Shown piece after piece: positions 23,985 through 34,398 of a DNA stretch of 36,550 nt. Under the pieces are notes generated by a model, which saw only the letters and a program-made list of their open reading frames with translations, had not been told where the DNA came from and did not search any database. The position numbers and the translations under genes are program-made. How positions within the stretch are numbered: the first letter of the stretch is position 1; every line of letters begins with the position of its first letter. The stretch comes from Paraperlucidibaca baekdonensis (GTDB taxonomy: Bacteria; Pseudomonadota; Gammaproteobacteria; Pseudomonadales; Moraxellaceae): the NCBI RefSeq assembly GCF_003387535.1, contig NZ_QUNR01000005.1:1-36550 (forward strand), in the 5' to 3' direction.

Positions 23985-25253
23985 ATGCGCTTCAATGCAG
24001 CCCGCCTACTTTGTTTGGCGTTTGCTCTTAATGGCTCGTTGTCGAGCTACGCCCATGCCGATGCATTGAGCTTTAACAATGCTCAGCAGCAGGCATTAGC
24101 TTATTCACGCCAGCTACAAGCCCAAGACGCGGCGATTCGTGCTGATTCTGAATTGGTCATTGCGGCAGGCGAGCGACCCGATCCAAGACTCTCGGTTGAA
24201 CTACAAAACTTACCCGCCAATGGCAGTGATCGTTTCAGTACTACGCGCGATTTTATGACCATGCGGATGGTAGGTATTTCGCAAGAATTCACACGCCAAA
24301 ACACCTTAGATCTTCGCCAAGCACGGCAACAGCAGCTTGTTGAGCTGGCGAAAACTGATAAGCGATTAATGCAGAGTAAGGTGCTGCAGGGCGCAGGCCG
24401 AGCATGGGTGAGAGCGTACTTTTTACAAGAGCAGTGCCGTGTATTGGCAGACGAGCTGACTCAAGCGCGCTTGAAGCAGCAGGCTAGCGAGGCAGCTTAT
24501 AGCGGCAATAGACTGAGTCAGGCCGACACCTTAGCGGCTCATGCCGAGGTTCTATTATTAGAGGATCAGCACCAAGTTTTAACATCCACGCTACAGCAAG
24601 CATTGTTTGATTTGGCACGATGGTTGGGCGGTGAGTCTAATGCAGCCATATTACTTGGAACGCCAAATAGCTCTAGAACACACCTCGATGGTATGAATCT
24701 TCGAGATCACTTGCTTCGCCATCCAGACTTAGTGCTGCTCAGTCAACGCATTGACTTGGCCAGAACTGAGGCCGATTTAGCTGAGTCTGCCAAGTCGCCT
24801 GATTGGACAGTGTCATTGAGCTATGCCAAGCGCGGCTCGGCGTTCTCAGACATGATGTCTGTGGGTGTTTCCGTGCCGCTGCAATGGGGGCAGTCGCGCC
24901 GACAAGATCGTGAAGTCGCGTCACGACTGGCTCAAGTAGAGCAAGCTAAGGCGACTCGAGAAGACATGCTTGATCGTCATGTTGCCGAGATTAGTGGCCA
25001 GTTGGACCGTTGGCGCTCCAATCAATCTCGAGCCAGGCGCTACCGAGAACAAATCATTCCGCTGCAAGCGGCGCGAGCAAAGGCCGTCAACGCGCAATGG
25101 CGAGGAGGTCGTGCCTCATTAGCCGATGTATTCGCCGCACGCCGAGCACTCCTAAGCACTAAATTAGATGCCTTATTAATCAATATGCAAGTCGATCTAG
25201 ATTGGGTCGATTTAGAGTTTTTATTGCCTGAAAATGCGGGAGAAGCGTCATGA
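23985..25253 (+). CDS. cusC: Outer-membrane factor of CusCBA Cu/Ag efflux pump
   Basis: The 422-aa TolC-family protein has a signal peptide ending near AHA (residue 25) and typical paired repeats with long coiled coils (from about 35 and about 250). It is identified as CusC by its place before cusB and cusA with four-base ATGA overlaps. Unlike Escherichia coli CusC it lacks a lipobox Cys. GAGG lies upstream of the start. Confidence 0.88.
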   Translation: MRFNAARLLCLAFALNGSLSSYAHADALSFNNAQQQALAYSRQLQAQDAAIRADSELVIAAGERPDPRLSVELQNLPANGSDRFSTTRDFMTMRMVGISQEFTRQNTLDLRQARQQQLVELAKTDKRLMQSKVLQGAGRAWVRAYFLQEQCRVLADELTQARLKQQASEAAYSGNRLSQADTLAAHAEVLLLEDQHQVLTSTLQQALFDLARWLGGESNAAILLGTPNSSRTHLDGMNLRDHLLRHPDLVLLSQRIDLARTEADLAESAKSPDWTVSLSYAKRGSAFSDMMSVGVSVPLQWGQSRRQDREVASRLAQVEQAKATREDMLDRHVAEISGQLDRWRSNQSRARRYREQIIPLQAARAKAVNAQWRGGRASLADVFAARRALLSTKLDALLINMQVDLDWVDLEFLLPENAGEAS

Positions 25254-26500
25254 GCCGCACGAATAAAGTCATCACGATCATAGTACTGGCTGTGCTTATT
25301 GGCAGTGGTGCTTGGTACTTTTTTGCGCCTTCACACACCATGTCTATGACTGCCGATATGCACCACGGCGGGGCTGATCATGACAGCTCGGAGCAGCGTA
25401 ACGTGCTGTACTGGCATGACCCCATGGTGCCCGGCCAGCGCTTCGATAAGCCGGGCCCATCGCCGTTTATGGATATGCAGTTAGTGCCTGTTTATGCCGA
25501 TGATTCCGACACCAGCGAGGGCGTCAGTATTTCTGCTCAAACGCAACAAAATCTCGGTATTCGCACCACCGTAGTACGAATGGGCGAGATCAGCAAAGAG
25601 GCTGTTGTGCAGGGTAATGTGGTGTGGAATGAGCATGCGATTGATGTTATTTCGGCACGAGCCACAGGCTTTATTGAGCGGCTATATGTTCGCGCGGCCA
25701 TGGAGGCGGTGAAGCAAGGGCAGGCCTTGGCTGAAATCTACGTTCCAGACTGGATTGCTGTGCAGGAAGAGTATTTGCTGACTCGTGATTTAGGTGGCGA
25801 AATAGGGCAGCAGCTCAAGTCTGGCGCATTGCTGCGCATGCGTGTGGCGGGTATGACCGATTCGCAAATTGCCGAGGTCGTGCGCGATGGAAAGGTTCAT
25901 GCCCGTGTGACGATACGAGCCCCTCGAAGTGGTGTGCTGTCTGAGTTGAATGTTCGCGCGGGTGAGACAGTGAGCTTAGGTATGCCGCTATTTCGAATTA
26001 GCGGTTTAAACCCGATATGGCTGGAGGCGAATGTGCCGGAGTCACTGATTTCCTCGTTGAACTTAGGCGACACTGTTGAGGTAATGACAGTCGCACGGAA
26101 GAATCAGCGCTACCCTGGCAAAGTGGCTTTATTACCGCCCGAGATTGATCAAGTCACCAGAGCGCAGCGCGTTCGCATTGAGCTGGCCAACCCGCGCGCC
26201 GAGCTTTTGCCGGGTATGTTTGCCTCACTTGTCATCAAGCAAAATTCAGTAGCCGATGCACTGTTGGTGCCGACCGAGGCAATCATTACTACTGGAAGTA
26301 GAAAGATTGTTTTTACCGTCAATGATGATGGCAAATTTAATCCGAATACGATTACTGCAGGCCTTGAAAGTGACACTGAAACTGAGGTCTTGTCTGGCTT
26401 AAGCGCAGGCCAAAACGTGGTGACTTCGGGTCAGTTTTTGGTGGACTCAGAGGCTAGCCTAAAAGGTGTTATGAGCCGGATGCAGGAGTCTGCGCCATGA
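25250..26500 (+). CDS. cusB: Periplasmic adaptor of CusCBA with heavy-metal-binding domain
   Basis: The 416-aa adaptor has an N-terminal membrane anchor (about 7-25) and a Met/His linker ([12 protein letters not shown]). It then has the heavy-metal-binding domain seen in CusB/SilB-type adaptors (about residues 52-82: [20 protein letters not shown] then MDMQLVPVY). Lipoyl, alpha-hairpin and barrel domains follow. The Met residues of the linker and domain are expected to bind Cu+ or Ag+ and help pass it to CusA. Overlaps both neighbours by four bases. Confidence 0.93.
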   Translation: MSRTNKVITIIVLAVLIGSGAWYFFAPSHTMSMTADMHHGGADHDSSEQRNVLYWHDPMVPGQRFDKPGPSPFMDMQLVPVYADDSDTSEGVSISAQTQQNLGIRTTVVRMGEISKEAVVQGNVVWNEHAIDVISARATGFIERLYVRAAMEAVKQGQALAEIYVPDWIAVQEEYLLTRDLGGEIGQQLKSGALLRMRVAGMTDSQIAEVVRDGKVHARVTIRAPRSGVLSELNVRAGETVSLGMPLFRISGLNPIWLEANVPESLISSLNLGDTVEVMTVARKNQRYPGKVALLPPEIDQVTRAQRVRIELANPRAELLPGMFASLVIKQNSVADALLVPTEAIITTGSRKIVFTVNDDGKFNPNTITAGLESDTETEVLSGLSAGQNVVTSGQFLVDSEASLKGVMSRMQESAP

Positions 26501-29500
26501 TTGCACGCTGCATACGCTGGTCGATTGCCAATCGGCCATTGGTGTTACTGGCGAGCATCATGCTCACGGTTTTAGGCTTATGGTCGGCAGTGAAAACACC
26601 ATTAGATGCTTTGCCAGATCTCTCCGATACGCAAGTCATTGTTCGAACTACATGGCCGGGGCAGTCGCCACAGCTGATTGAGAATCAAGTGACCTATCCG
26701 ATGACAACGACCATGTTGTCGGTGCCAGGGGCGAAAACGGTCCGTGGTTACTCTTTCTTTGGCGACTCTTACGTCTACATCATTTTTGAGGATGGCACGG
26801 ATCAATATTGGGCGCGCTCTCGTGTGCTGGAGTATTTGAGTCAGGTACAAGCGCGATTACCTGCGCAAGCAAAAGCCGTGCTTGGGCCAGATGCCACGGG
26901 TGTGGGCTGGGTCTATGAATATGCATTGGTTGATCGAACAGGGCAGCACGATTTATCACAGCTGAGAACGCTGCAAGACTGGTTCTTAAAGTATGAACTG
27001 AAGACGGTAGAGAACGTCGCTGAAGTGGCCAGTATCGGTGGCATGGTGAAGCAGTATCAAGTGGTGCTGGATCCCGAAAAGCTTCGCGCCTACAACATCA
27101 CCCATGCACAAGTGATCACTGCCATTGGCAATGCTAACCAAGAAGCTGGTGGCTCGGTGGTTGAGCTTGCCGAAGCCGAATACATGGTGCGCACCAATGG
27201 TTATCTTCGCGGCATTAGCGATTTTAAGCTAATTCCCTTGGTGACGACCTCCGCAGGTGTGCCGGTCTATTTGGGCGATGTGGCTCGTATCCAGATAGGG
27301 CCGGAGATGCGTCGTGGTATTGCCGAGTTAAATGGTGAGAGTGAGGTCGCTGGTGGCGTGATTATCATGCGCTCGGGGAGTAATGCACTCAGTACCATTG
27401 CGGCAGTGAAGGCGAAGCTGAAAAGCTTGCAAGCCAGTTTGCCGGCGGGTGTTGAAGTGGTTCCGGTTTATGACCGTTCGCAGCTGATCAAAAGTGCGGT
27501 GAGTAATCTAACGATCAAATTACTCGAAGAGTTTCTTGTTGTAGCCTTGGTTTGCGCGCTGTTTCTCTTTCATTTTAGATCGGCACTGGTTGCCATTATT
27601 TCGCTGCCGATAGGCATCTTAACGGCCTTTATTATCATGCGCATGCAGGGTATAGACGCCAATATCATGTCGCTAGGCGGTATCGCGATTGCTATTGGCG
27701 CGATGGTCGATGCCGCTATTGTCATGGTGGAGAATGCGCATAAGCATCTCGAGGCCTGGCGACATGAGCATGATGGAGCAGAGCCCGATAGTACTTCGCG
27801 ATGGCAGCTGATCACAGAGTCTGCAGTGGAGGTGGGGCCAGCCTTATTTTTCTCACTACTGATTATCACCTTGTCATTTGTGCCGGTGTTTTCCTTGCAA
27901 GCTCAAGAGGGCCGGCTGTTTGCGCCGCTTGCCTTCACGAAAACCTACGCAATGGCAGCCTCAGCTGGCTTGGCGATTACCTTAATTCCTGTGCTGATGG
28001 GCTACTTATTGCGCGGGCGTATTCCCAACGAGCGTGATAACCCAATCAATAGAGGCTTAATTAGGGCCTATGAGCCTGTCTTGAATACAGTGCTCAAGCA
28101 CCCACTGGCAACGCTTGGGATAACCGCATTGGTGGTCATGCTAAGCCTGTGGCCGCTATCACGGTTAGGTGGTGAGTTTATGCCGCCATTGGATGAGGGC
28201 GACTTGCTTTATATGCCATCGGCATTGCCTGGATTATCGACTGCCAAGGCTTCGCAGTTACTTCAGCAAACAGACCGGCTCATTAAAACAGTGCCAGAGG
28301 TGGCGAGTGTTTTTGGCAAGGCAGGGCGAGCGGATACCGCAACAGATCCAGCGCCTATTACGATGTTTGAAACCACCATACGCTTTAAGCCTAGAGAGCA
28401 ATGGCGTGCGGGCATGACGCCAGACAAGCTGGTTGAGGAGCTAGATCGGGTGGTGCGAGTGCCGGGTTTATCTAATATCTGGGTGCCGCCCATTCGCAAC
28501 CGAATTGATATGCTGGCGACGGGTATCAAGAGCCCGGTTGGCGTGAAAGTATCTGGCGCTAGCATGACTGAGATCGATCATTTGACTGCCGAAATTGAGC
28601 GCGTGCTAAAGCCAGTGCTTGGTGTGAGTTCGGTTTTGGCAGAGCGTTTAACCGGGGCGCGATATATCGATGTGGATATTCGGCGCGCCGCTGCTGCTCG
28701 CTATGGCATGTCCATTGTCGATGTTCAAAGCATCGTGAGCTCAGCCATTGGCGGTGCAAATATCGGTGAAACCGTTGAGGGCCTGCAGCGCTTCCCCATT
28801 AACGTGCGCTACCCGCGCGAAAATAGAGATTCGCTGGCCTCTTTAGAGAATCTGCCCATTGTCACGGCGACTGGCGCTCAGATTCGTCTAGCCGATGTGG
28901 CGTCGTTACGCATTGTCGACGGGCCTCCAATGTTGCGCAGTGAGAATGCACGGCTATCTGGCTGGGTCTATGTTGATGTGCGCGGCCGTGATTTACGCTC
29001 TGCCGTTAACGATATGCAAAAAGCCGTTGCCGCCTCTATTAAACTGCCTCCGGCCTACGCGATCTCGTGGTCGGGGCAGTTTGAGTTTTTAGAGCGAGCA
29101 ACTGCGCGTCTGATGTGGGTTGTGCCGGGCACGCTGATGATTATTTTTATCTTGCTATACATGACCTTTCGGCGCTTCGATGAGGCCTTATTGATCATGC
29201 TCACCATGCCATGTGCATTAGCCGGTGGTGTCTGGCTTCTGTGGATTTTGGGACATCATCTATCGGTAGCTAGTGGCGTTGGCTTTATTGCTTTAGCGGG
29301 CGTCGCAGCGGAGTTTGGCGTCATCATGCTGTTGTATTTGAAGCAAGCGTGGCAGCGTCGTGTCTCGCAAGGTCTTTGTTCGCGAGCTGATTTATTGGAT
29401 GCTATTCATGAGGGCGCCTTATTGCGTGTGCGCCCCAAAGCCATGACAGTTGCAGTGATTATTGCCGGTTTGCTGCCCATTATGTGGGGCAGTGCTGCTG

Positions 29501-29643
29501 GCTCGGAGGTCATGCAGCGGATTGCCGCGCCTATGATTGGCGGCATGTTAACAGCGCCATTATTATCGATGCTGGTGGTGCCGGTGGCTTTCTACTTCAT
29601 GCGCCGTGGCGAGATCCGTATCAAAGAGATCGATTATTGCTGA
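26497..29643 (+). CDS. cusA: Cu+/Ag+ heavy-metal RND pump
   Basis: A full-length 1048-aa HME-RND pump that exports Cu+ and Ag+ using the proton gradient. The fourth-helix motif [19 protein letters not shown] is typical of CusA. The three methionines of the CusA metal site are present at Met573 (LLYMPS), Met623 (PITMFET) and Met672 (RIDMLATG), with the same numbering as in Escherichia coli CusA. The C-terminus is complete and ends just before IS6 palindromic ends at 29651. The regulators cusRS lie beyond IS copy 3 on the other strand. Confidence 0.96.
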   Translation: MIARCIRWSIANRPLVLLASIMLTVLGLWSAVKTPLDALPDLSDTQVIVRTTWPGQSPQLIENQVTYPMTTTMLSVPGAKTVRGYSFFGDSYVYIIFEDGTDQYWARSRVLEYLSQVQARLPAQAKAVLGPDATGVGWVYEYALVDRTGQHDLSQLRTLQDWFLKYELKTVENVAEVASIGGMVKQYQVVLDPEKLRAYNITHAQVITAIGNANQEAGGSVVELAEAEYMVRTNGYLRGISDFKLIPLVTTSAGVPVYLGDVARIQIGPEMRRGIAELNGESEVAGGVIIMRSGSNALSTIAAVKAKLKSLQASLPAGVEVVPVYDRSQLIKSAVSNLTIKLLEEFLVVALVCALFLFHFRSALVAIISLPIGILTAFIIMRMQGIDANIMSLGGIAIAIGAMVDAAIVMVENAHKHLEAWRHEHDGAEPDSTSRWQLITESAVEVGPALFFSLLIITLSFVPVFSLQAQEGRLFAPLAFTKTYAMAASAGLAITLIPVLMGYLLRGRIPNERDNPINRGLIRAYEPVLNTVLKHPLATLGITALVVMLSLWPLSRLGGEFMPPLDEGDLLYMPSALPGLSTAKASQLLQQTDRLIKTVPEVASVFGKAGRADTATDPAPITMFETTIRFKPREQWRAGMTPDKLVEELDRVVRVPGLSNIWVPPIRNRIDMLATGIKSPVGVKVSGASMTEIDHLTAEIERVLKPVLGVSSVLAERLTGARYIDVDIRRAAAARYGMSIVDVQSIVSSAIGGANIGETVEGLQRFPINVRYPRENRDSLASLENLPIVTATGAQIRLADVASLRIVDGPPMLRSENARLSGWVYVDVRGRDLRSAVNDMQKAVAASIKLPPAYAISWSGQFEFLERATARLMWVVPGTLMIIFILLYMTFRRFDEALLIMLTMPCALAGGVWLLWILGHHLSVASGVGFIALAGVAAEFGVIMLLYLKQAWQRRVSQGLCSRADLLDAIHEGALLRVRPKAMTVAVIIAGLLPIMWGSAAGSEVMQRIAAPMIGGMLTAPLLSMLVVPVAFYFMRRGEIRIKEIDYC

Positions 29644-29650
29644 GTTTGTA

Positions 29651-29685
29651 AGTGAACTTGTCAGTACGGTACTGACAAGTTCACT
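29651..29685. repeat. Perfect 17-bp inverted repeat of IS6 ends
   Basis: AGTGAACTTGTCAGTAC (29651-29667) and GTACTGACAAGTTCACT (29669-29685) are perfectly complementary around one G. The right half is the left end of IS6 copy 3; the left half is an orphan end in opposite orientation. Both carry the same unusual base (C in TTCACT against TTAACT in the other copies). Confidence 0.85.
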
Positions 29686-30437
29686 CGACGCTTGTGATAA
29701 TTCGCGTTTGAGTACCTACAAACGACACCGTTTTCATTCCAGCATCAGCTACGCAGTCTGGATCTACTACCGATTCAACCTGAGCTTCCGTGACATCGAG
29801 GATTTACTGGCAGAGAAGGGCATCTCTGTCAGTTATGAGGCGATCCGATTGTGGTGTATCAAATTCGGACCTAGCTATGCTCGTAAGCTTAAGCAAAGGC
29901 ATCGCGGATTTGGCGATACGTTTTATCTTGATGAGGTATTTATCAAGATAAATGGAATACAACACTACTTGTGGCGAGCCGTTGATCAAGATGGCGAAGT
30001 GGTCGATGTCTTTGTTCAGAGTCGCCGTAATGGTGCGGCGGCAAAGCAATTCTTTAAGCGCTTGTTGCGCAATCATGGCGGTGAGCCACGAACGATAGTC
30101 ACTGATAAGTTGGCAAGCTATAAGGTAGCTCAGCGCGAGCTAATGCCGACTGCTCATCACAATACAGCTAAATACGCGAACAACTGGGCTGAGCAATCGC
30201 ACGAGTCTACGCGGTTTAGGGAGCGGGGAATGCGACGGTTAAAGTCTCCGAACCAGGCGCAACTATTTCTAACGAACCATGCTGCAGTATCTAACCTATT
30301 CAATCTTGGGAGACACCTAACCACAGCAAGTCATTATCGACGCAGTAGGACAGCTGCGTTCGAAACGTGGAGGGCAGTGGTTTCGTAGCTTAGTTAAGGC
30401 TAACAACAGCTGAACTTAGAAGTTAACTTGTCAGTAC
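29668..30437 (+). mobile_element. IS6-family insertion sequence, copy 3 (about 770 bp)
   Basis: It runs from GGTACTGACAAGTTCACTC to AAGTTAACTTGTCAGTAC, with one open transposase frame. It is the same element as copies 1 and 2 and in the same orientation, so copies 1 and 3 bracket 3228-29667 like a composite (IS26-type) structure. No 8-bp target duplication flanks it. It is three bases shorter than copy 1 because of a one-codon deletion near the transposase start. Confidence 0.9.
29708..30388 (+). CDS. IS6-family DDE transposase (full length)
   Basis: The 226-aa transposase shows an N-terminal helix-turn-helix (FRDIEDLLAEKGISVSYE), DDE residues Asp75 (YLDEVFI), Asp133 (VTDKLAS) and Glu162 (NNWAEQSHES), and the C-terminal RERGMRRLKSPNQAQ block. 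Both other copies begin at ATG at this point; here the codon is TTG at 29708, which is taken as the start because the family begins here. A frame from 29606 would borrow the end of cusA and is rejected. It also lacks one Ile codon (HSSISYAV against HSSIISYAV). It is the only copy likely to supply transposase for the others. Confidence 0.85.
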   Translation: MSTYKRHRFHSSISYAVWIYYRFNLSFRDIEDLLAEKGISVSYEAIRLWCIKFGPSYARKLKQRHRGFGDTFYLDEVFIKINGIQHYLWRAVDQDGEVVDVFVQSRRNGAAAKQFFKRLLRNHGGEPRTIVTDKLASYKVAQRELMPTAHHNTAKYANNWAEQSHESTRFRERGMRRLKSPNQAQLFLTNHAAVSNLFNLGRHLTTASHYRRSRTAAFETWRAVVS

Positions 30438-30566
30438 ACTCTCCAGTTAGTCGAAATGCGCGGTCATAACTGACGGCACCTTTAAGATCAAGCTTTCCAT
30501 AATGGTAAGTTCAGGCGGGTTTTAAAGTTGCGCGCAATTTTTTAGCCGTGAGATTGACTGCCCATC

Positions 30567-31079
30567 TCAATAATCTCTGTGTTCACGAAACACACTTTGC
30601 TGACCGTTGGCGCCAAAGGCGATGACTTGGTAATTCTCTTTCTTGCCTGTCTCCATGCCGGGGCTGCCCTGAACCATACCGGGTACTGAAAGCCCTACCG
30701 TGTCAGGCTGCGGATTTTCCAAGTAAGCGACGATGTCATCGGCCGGCACATGCCCCTCAATTACCACGTCACCGATTAGTGCAGTGTGGCAGGAGGCCAT
30801 TTCACGAGGCACACCATACTGCTGCTTGATTTCGTTAAGATTGTCGGTATCTACAACGGTGGTCTCAAAGCCATTGGTGTCCAGGTGTTCAACCCAGGAC
30901 TGGCAGCAGCTGCAGGTAGAGCTCTTATAAATTGTGATGGCTCGGCCTGATGCGTCAGCGATGGCCACAGAGGACGATGCTTCGGAGGGTTCATTAGCCT
31001 GTATCGCCAGTGTGGTGACGCCCGCAGCAAGAGCGATTGCGGCAACACCTGCATACAGAGCAAACTTTTTGGTCATCAT
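30567..31079 (-). CDS. DUF411 family periplasmic metal-binding protein
   Basis: The 170-aa protein has an N-terminal signal or anchor segment (about residues 6-28) and a DUF411 domain with a thioredoxin-like fold. Cysteines are Cys56, Cys58 and Cys59 in STCSCCQSWVEHL, with Cys97-His98 in MASCHTALIG; these suit metal binding. DUF411 proteins recur in copper and silver resistance clusters. It lies 79 bases downstream of cusS on the same strand with GAGG before the ATG, so it may be the third gene of the cusRS transcript. The MM start leaves a choice of 31079 or 31076. Confidence 0.85.
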   Translation of the reverse strand: MMTKKFALYAGVAAIALAAGVTTLAIQANEPSEASSSVAIADASGRAITIYKSSTCSCCQSWVEHLDTNGFETTVVDTDNLNEIKQQYGVPREMASCHTALIGDVVIEGHVPADDIVAYLENPQPDTVGLSVPGMVQGSPGMETGKKENYQVIAFGANGQQSVFREHRDY

Positions 31080-31158
31080 GATAAATCCTCGATTTGTTTA
31101 GTGTATGGATAGTGCCGAGCTCTTGCGGATCTAATTCGGCCTACTAGAGACCTCCGCG

Positions 31159-32532
31159 CTATCGACTTTGAGTGAACGTAAGATCAAATCTAACTATGTT
31201 ATTGGCTGATGCAGCCTGAATTGTTCCGCCATGTGCATTCACAATCGACTTAGTAATAGCCAGTCCTAGGCCGGAGCCTTCCTCGGTTCGTTGCCGAGAT
31301 GCATCTGTTCGATAAAATCTATCAAATAGGCGTGATATCTGCTCTGCAGAAAGTGTGGCTGCTTCATTTTCAACAGATATAGCGGCGATGTTTTCTTGCT
31401 CGCTTAGCTGAATCAAAATGCTGCTATGTGCATTGCCATATTTGATTGAGTTCGAGATCAAGTTACTCAGTGCTCGACATAGCATGAGCTTATTGCCCGG
31501 TACGAATGCAGAGCCGGAGACATTGAGGAGCATGCCTTTCTCTGCGGCTAGTGCATCGTAAAACTCGAACAGAGCGAGGACTTCCTGTCGCAAATCTACT
31601 TTCTGTAAATTGAGTAGGCTTAAGCCGTGGTCTGCTTTAGCCAAGAAAAGCATGTCCGAGATAATGCGGGCGAGCCGCTCAAATTCCTCTAAGTTGGAGG
31701 ATAGAATATCTTGATACACACGCAGCTCGCGAGGCTTTGAAAGGCTCACTTGGGTTTGTGTCATTAGGTTGTTGATGGGTGTGCGTAGCTCATGAGCAAG
31801 ATCAGATGAAAAATCGGATAGCCGGATCACCGCAACTCCGAGCCGATCTAACATGTCATTGAAGGCAATGGCTAATGGCTTTAGCTCTGAAGGTGCATTG
31901 TTTACATCAAGCCGACCCGTCAAATTCTGAGCAGATATCCCTTCTGCAACTTTAGCCATGGACTTGGCTGGTCGTAGTCCACGCCATGCCGCTAACCATC
32001 CCAAAAGCATGAGGCTTATTGTGCCTATGCCACCAATGAGCAGTAGTTGTTGGCGAAATTCATTCAGAAACTGGATATGGCCAGTGGTCTCAACACCAAC
32101 AACAATACGGTCGCTCATGAACATTGTTGTTTGTGGATGAGTGGCGATTACTCCACGGTAGTTTTTATGATTCAGCTGCCATTCAGCGAGCGGCAAGTCC
32201 ACGCTTTGATGAGTAGCTTGGTCAGGTATTTGCGTAGCGATGGTAGTAAGCAGTGGTGTGCCTATTGGTCGCTCAATTTGCACAACTAATCCGTGATGCC
32301 CGACTAACGCATCTTTAAGTTGCAGCAGTACCATCGATTCATTATCGGGCATTTGCTGCAGTATATTTCGTATCAATGCCACTTTGCCTTCGAGCAAGCT
32401 GCGGTCTTGTGTCTCAAAATGATGTGTCACTAACTGATGAATTACGATGCCCATAATTAATAAAATGAGCGCTGTAAAAGTAGTGAAAATGAAGCTGATG
32501 CGTAGGCTAATCGAGTTAGGCAGTCTCTTCAT
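31159..32532 (-). CDS. cusS: Heavy-metal sensor histidine kinase (CusS/CopS-like)
   Basis: A 457-aa kinase with two membrane helices (about 11-35 and 164-186) around a periplasmic sensor loop. A HAMP-like segment, the phosphoacceptor His247 in [11 protein letters not shown] and an ATP-binding domain ([10 protein letters not shown] and [18 protein letters not shown]) follow. It is expected to sense periplasmic Cu+ or Ag+ and phosphorylate CusR. The start at 32532 was chosen because GGAG lies just upstream and it overlaps the cusR end by 17 bases; an upstream ATG at 32601 lies well inside cusR and is unlikely. Confidence 0.9.
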   Translation of the reverse strand: MKRLPNSISLRISFIFTTFTALILLIMGIVIHQLVTHHFETQDRSLLEGKVALIRNILQQMPDNESMVLLQLKDALVGHHGLVVQIERPIGTPLLTTIATQIPDQATHQSVDLPLAEWQLNHKNYRGVIATHPQTTMFMSDRIVVGVETTGHIQFLNEFRQQLLLIGGIGTISLMLLGWLAAWRGLRPAKSMAKVAEGISAQNLTGRLDVNNAPSELKPLAIAFNDMLDRLGVAVIRLSDFSSDLAHELRTPINNLMTQTQVSLSKPRELRVYQDILSSNLEEFERLARIISDMLFLAKADHGLSLLNLQKVDLRQEVLALFEFYDALAAEKGMLLNVSGSAFVPGNKLMLCRALSNLISNSIKYGNAHSSILIQLSEQENIAAISVENEAATLSAEQISRLFDRFYRTDASRQRTEEGSGLGLAITKSIVNAHGGTIQAASANNIVRFDLTFTQSR

Positions 32533-33202
32533 TGTTAATCTCCAAGACATAGCCCATGCCGCGCACTGTTTGAATGAGTCGCGGACTAAAGCCTTGATCA
32601 ACCTTACTTCGTAAGCGTTTAATAGCGACCTCTATCACGTTGGTGTCGCTATCAAAATTCATGTCCCAAACTTGAGATGCAATCAGTGATCTTGGCAAAA
32701 TCTCACCTTGCCGCCGCATAAAAAGTTCCAGTAAGGCGAACTCTTTTGCCGTTAAATCGATTCGTTGTCCTGCCCGCATCACTCGCCGACGAAGCAGATC
32801 TAACTCAAGGTCGGCGATACAAATTACAACCTCTTCGCGATGCTGCCCTCTGCGTAACAGTCCCTTGATGCGAGCAAGGAGTTCGGCAAATGCAAATGGT
32901 TTGACGAGATAGTCATCGGCTCCACGCTCTATGCCTTTAATTCGATCTTCTACTTGATCTTTAGCTGTTAAAAAGAGCACAGGTAGTGACTGATCAATCG
33001 CTCTAATTGCGGCTAGTACCGACCAACCATCCAGCCCTGGCAGCATCACATCTAGAATAATGAGGTCGTATTTCTCTGTAGTAGCTTGATGTTTCCCGGA
33101 TAAGCCATCTGTAACCCAGTCGGTGATATAGCCGGCTTCTGTCAGGCCTTGCTTCAGATAGTTTCCGGTCTTTTTCTCATCCTCTACTAATAGAATTTTC
33201 AT
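32516..33202 (-). CDS. cusR: OmpR-type response regulator (CusR/CopR-like)
   Basis: The 228-aa regulator has a receiver domain with the phosphorylated Asp51 ([14 protein letters not shown]), conserved Thr/Lys residues (LFLTAKD and LVKPFAF) and a winged-helix DNA-binding domain ([16 protein letters not shown]...[13 protein letters not shown]...RGMGYVLE). It overlaps the kinase gene and is divergent from the copper-binding and oxidase genes at 33374, its most likely targets. Cus versus Cop naming cannot be decided from sequence alone. Confidence 0.92.
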   Translation of the reverse strand: MKILLVEDEKKTGNYLKQGLTEAGYITDWVTDGLSGKHQATTEKYDLIILDVMLPGLDGWSVLAAIRAIDQSLPVLFLTAKDQVEDRIKGIERGADDYLVKPFAFAELLARIKGLLRRGQHREEVVICIADLELDLLRRRVMRAGQRIDLTAKEFALLELFMRRQGEILPRSLIASQVWDMNFDSDTNVIEVAIKRLRSKVDQGFSPRLIQTVRGMGYVLEINNEETA

Positions 33203-33373
33203 GCCAGCCTAGGTCCTATCTTGCGTTAGTAGGCAGATTACCTCGTGGGACCTAGTGTCGTCTGGAAGATGTCGGAATTGTAATTTTCACGTCACTTTGT
33301 TGTTGGTTAGCTAGAGCGATGATGGCTATCGAAAATATGAACTTGAGCCTCGCCAATCATTCCGGAGTAGAAA
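33203..33373. promoter_or_regulatory. Divergent promoter region between cusR and the cop genes
   Basis: This 171-bp stretch must hold the promoters of both transcripts. I searched for CusR/CopR boxes and saw only a half-site-like ATTGTAAT (33288-33295), without a convincing second half. The exact boxes are not assigned. Confidence 0.35.
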
Positions 33374-33724
33374 ATGAGTTTTTTCACGCATAGTGGTTTC
33401 GCAATGTCGGTATTGCTCGCTTTAGGTAGTCAAGGTGCTTGGGCGCATGATCCTGCGGAGCATGCACGTGCAGCGGCTGAAGCAAAAGCAACGGCAAAGT
33501 GTGAGTTGATACAGAAAATGGATACATCGAAAATGGATGCTAATGACCCTGTGATGCAAGCCATGCTAGAGAAGTGCAGCCCCAAATCCTCCACGGCGCC
33601 ACATAATGATTTATCTGAAGGAGAGAGGATGGATAGTAAAGGCATGAAAATGGAGGGCATGAAAGATATGTCCATGAGGATGGAACACTCCAGCATGCCT
33701 ATGAGTAAGTCGGAAAAAAAATAG
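33374..33724 (+). CDS. Met/His-rich periplasmic copper-associated protein
   Basis: A 116-aa protein with a signal peptide cleaved near AWAHD (residue 24). It has a helical middle with two cysteines (AKCELIQKMD and LEKCSPK) and a Met-rich tail (MKMEGMKDMSMRMEHSSMP, then MSKSEKK). The tail looks made for binding Cu+ at low affinity, like CopC/PcoE-type or CopB N-terminal regions. It opens the copper operon on the plus strand, 48 bases ahead of the cytochrome gene. Confidence 0.75.
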   Translation: MSFFTHSGFAMSVLLALGSQGAWAHDPAEHARAAAEAKATAKCELIQKMDTSKMDANDPVMQAMLEKCSPKSSTAPHNDLSEGERMDSKGMKMEGMKDMSMRMEHSSMPMSKSEKK

Positions 33725-33772
33725 CCAATTAACGTGGGTAAGGCCCATGCATTGCGGCACAGGAGATCAATC

Positions 33773-34324
33773 GTGACCTATGTAAAGCTCGCACTTATTG
33801 GCGCCTTCGTTGCGTTGTTTGGAGGTTTGGCATTTCTTTACTCAGGCCTCTATCCGATGGGAGCCGATGTGCCTCACACGAAAGCAGTGTATTGGGCTCT
33901 CGAAACCCTGCGTGAACGGTCTATCGCGCGCGCAACTCAGGATACTGTGATTCCTGCGCTTGAGGAGCCACAAATGCTGCTATCAGGTGGCCAAGACTAT
34001 AACGAGATGTGCTCCAGCTGCCATTTGAAGCCTGGAGTAACGACCTCTGATATGAATGCAGGCCTATATCCGCAACCACCGAACTTGTCGCTTCCTCAGA
34101 TGATGAACCTTGATGCGAAGCAGCGCGCCGCACGCCACTTCTGGTATATCAAGCATGGGGTGAAGGCTAGTGGCATGCCTGCGTGGGGTGGCTCACATAC
34201 GGATGAGCGAATTTGGGCTATGGTAGCGTTTATTCAAAAAATGCCATCGTTAACGCCGGAGCAGTATCAAATCCTGACGGCACCAGCTGAGGGTGAGCTT
34301 GCGGTGGCACACGATGAAATGTAA
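33773..34324 (+). CDS. Membrane-anchored c-type cytochrome
   Basis: The 183-aa protein has a N-terminal membrane helix (about residues 5-24) and one haem site CSSCH (Cys80, Cys83, His84) with a likely distal ligand Met135 in GMPAWGG. The domain faces the periplasm. The start is GTG at 33773 because AGGAG lies seven bases before it; a GTG at 33734 gives a longer version without such a site. Cytochromes of this type appear in copper clusters near CopA and may accept electrons from Cu+ oxidation; this is inference. Confidence 0.8.
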   Translation: MTYVKLALIGAFVALFGGLAFLYSGLYPMGADVPHTKAVYWALETLRERSIARATQDTVIPALEEPQMLLSGGQDYNEMCSSCHLKPGVTTSDMNAGLYPQPPNLSLPQMMNLDAKQRAARHFWYIKHGVKASGMPAWGGSHTDERIWAMVAFIQKMPSLTPEQYQILTAPAEGELAVAHDEM

Positions 34325-34398
34325 TGATTGAGAGGGCTTCAAGATCAGCATTCCTAATCAACCGTTAGCGTGTTTTTAAAGAACTATATAGGTGTTGT

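Noticed and set aside
29606-29707. Transposase start inside cusA giving 260 aa
   Set aside because: The added residues are out-of-frame cusA sequence; both other copies start at the position of 29708.
2447-30445. Target-site duplications flanking the IS6 copies
   Set aside because: The bases beside each copy, and beside the outer pair, do not match, so no duplication can be claimed.
33280-33310. CusR/CopR operator
   Set aside because: Only a half-site-like ATTGTAAT is visible and no second half was found at a fitting distance.
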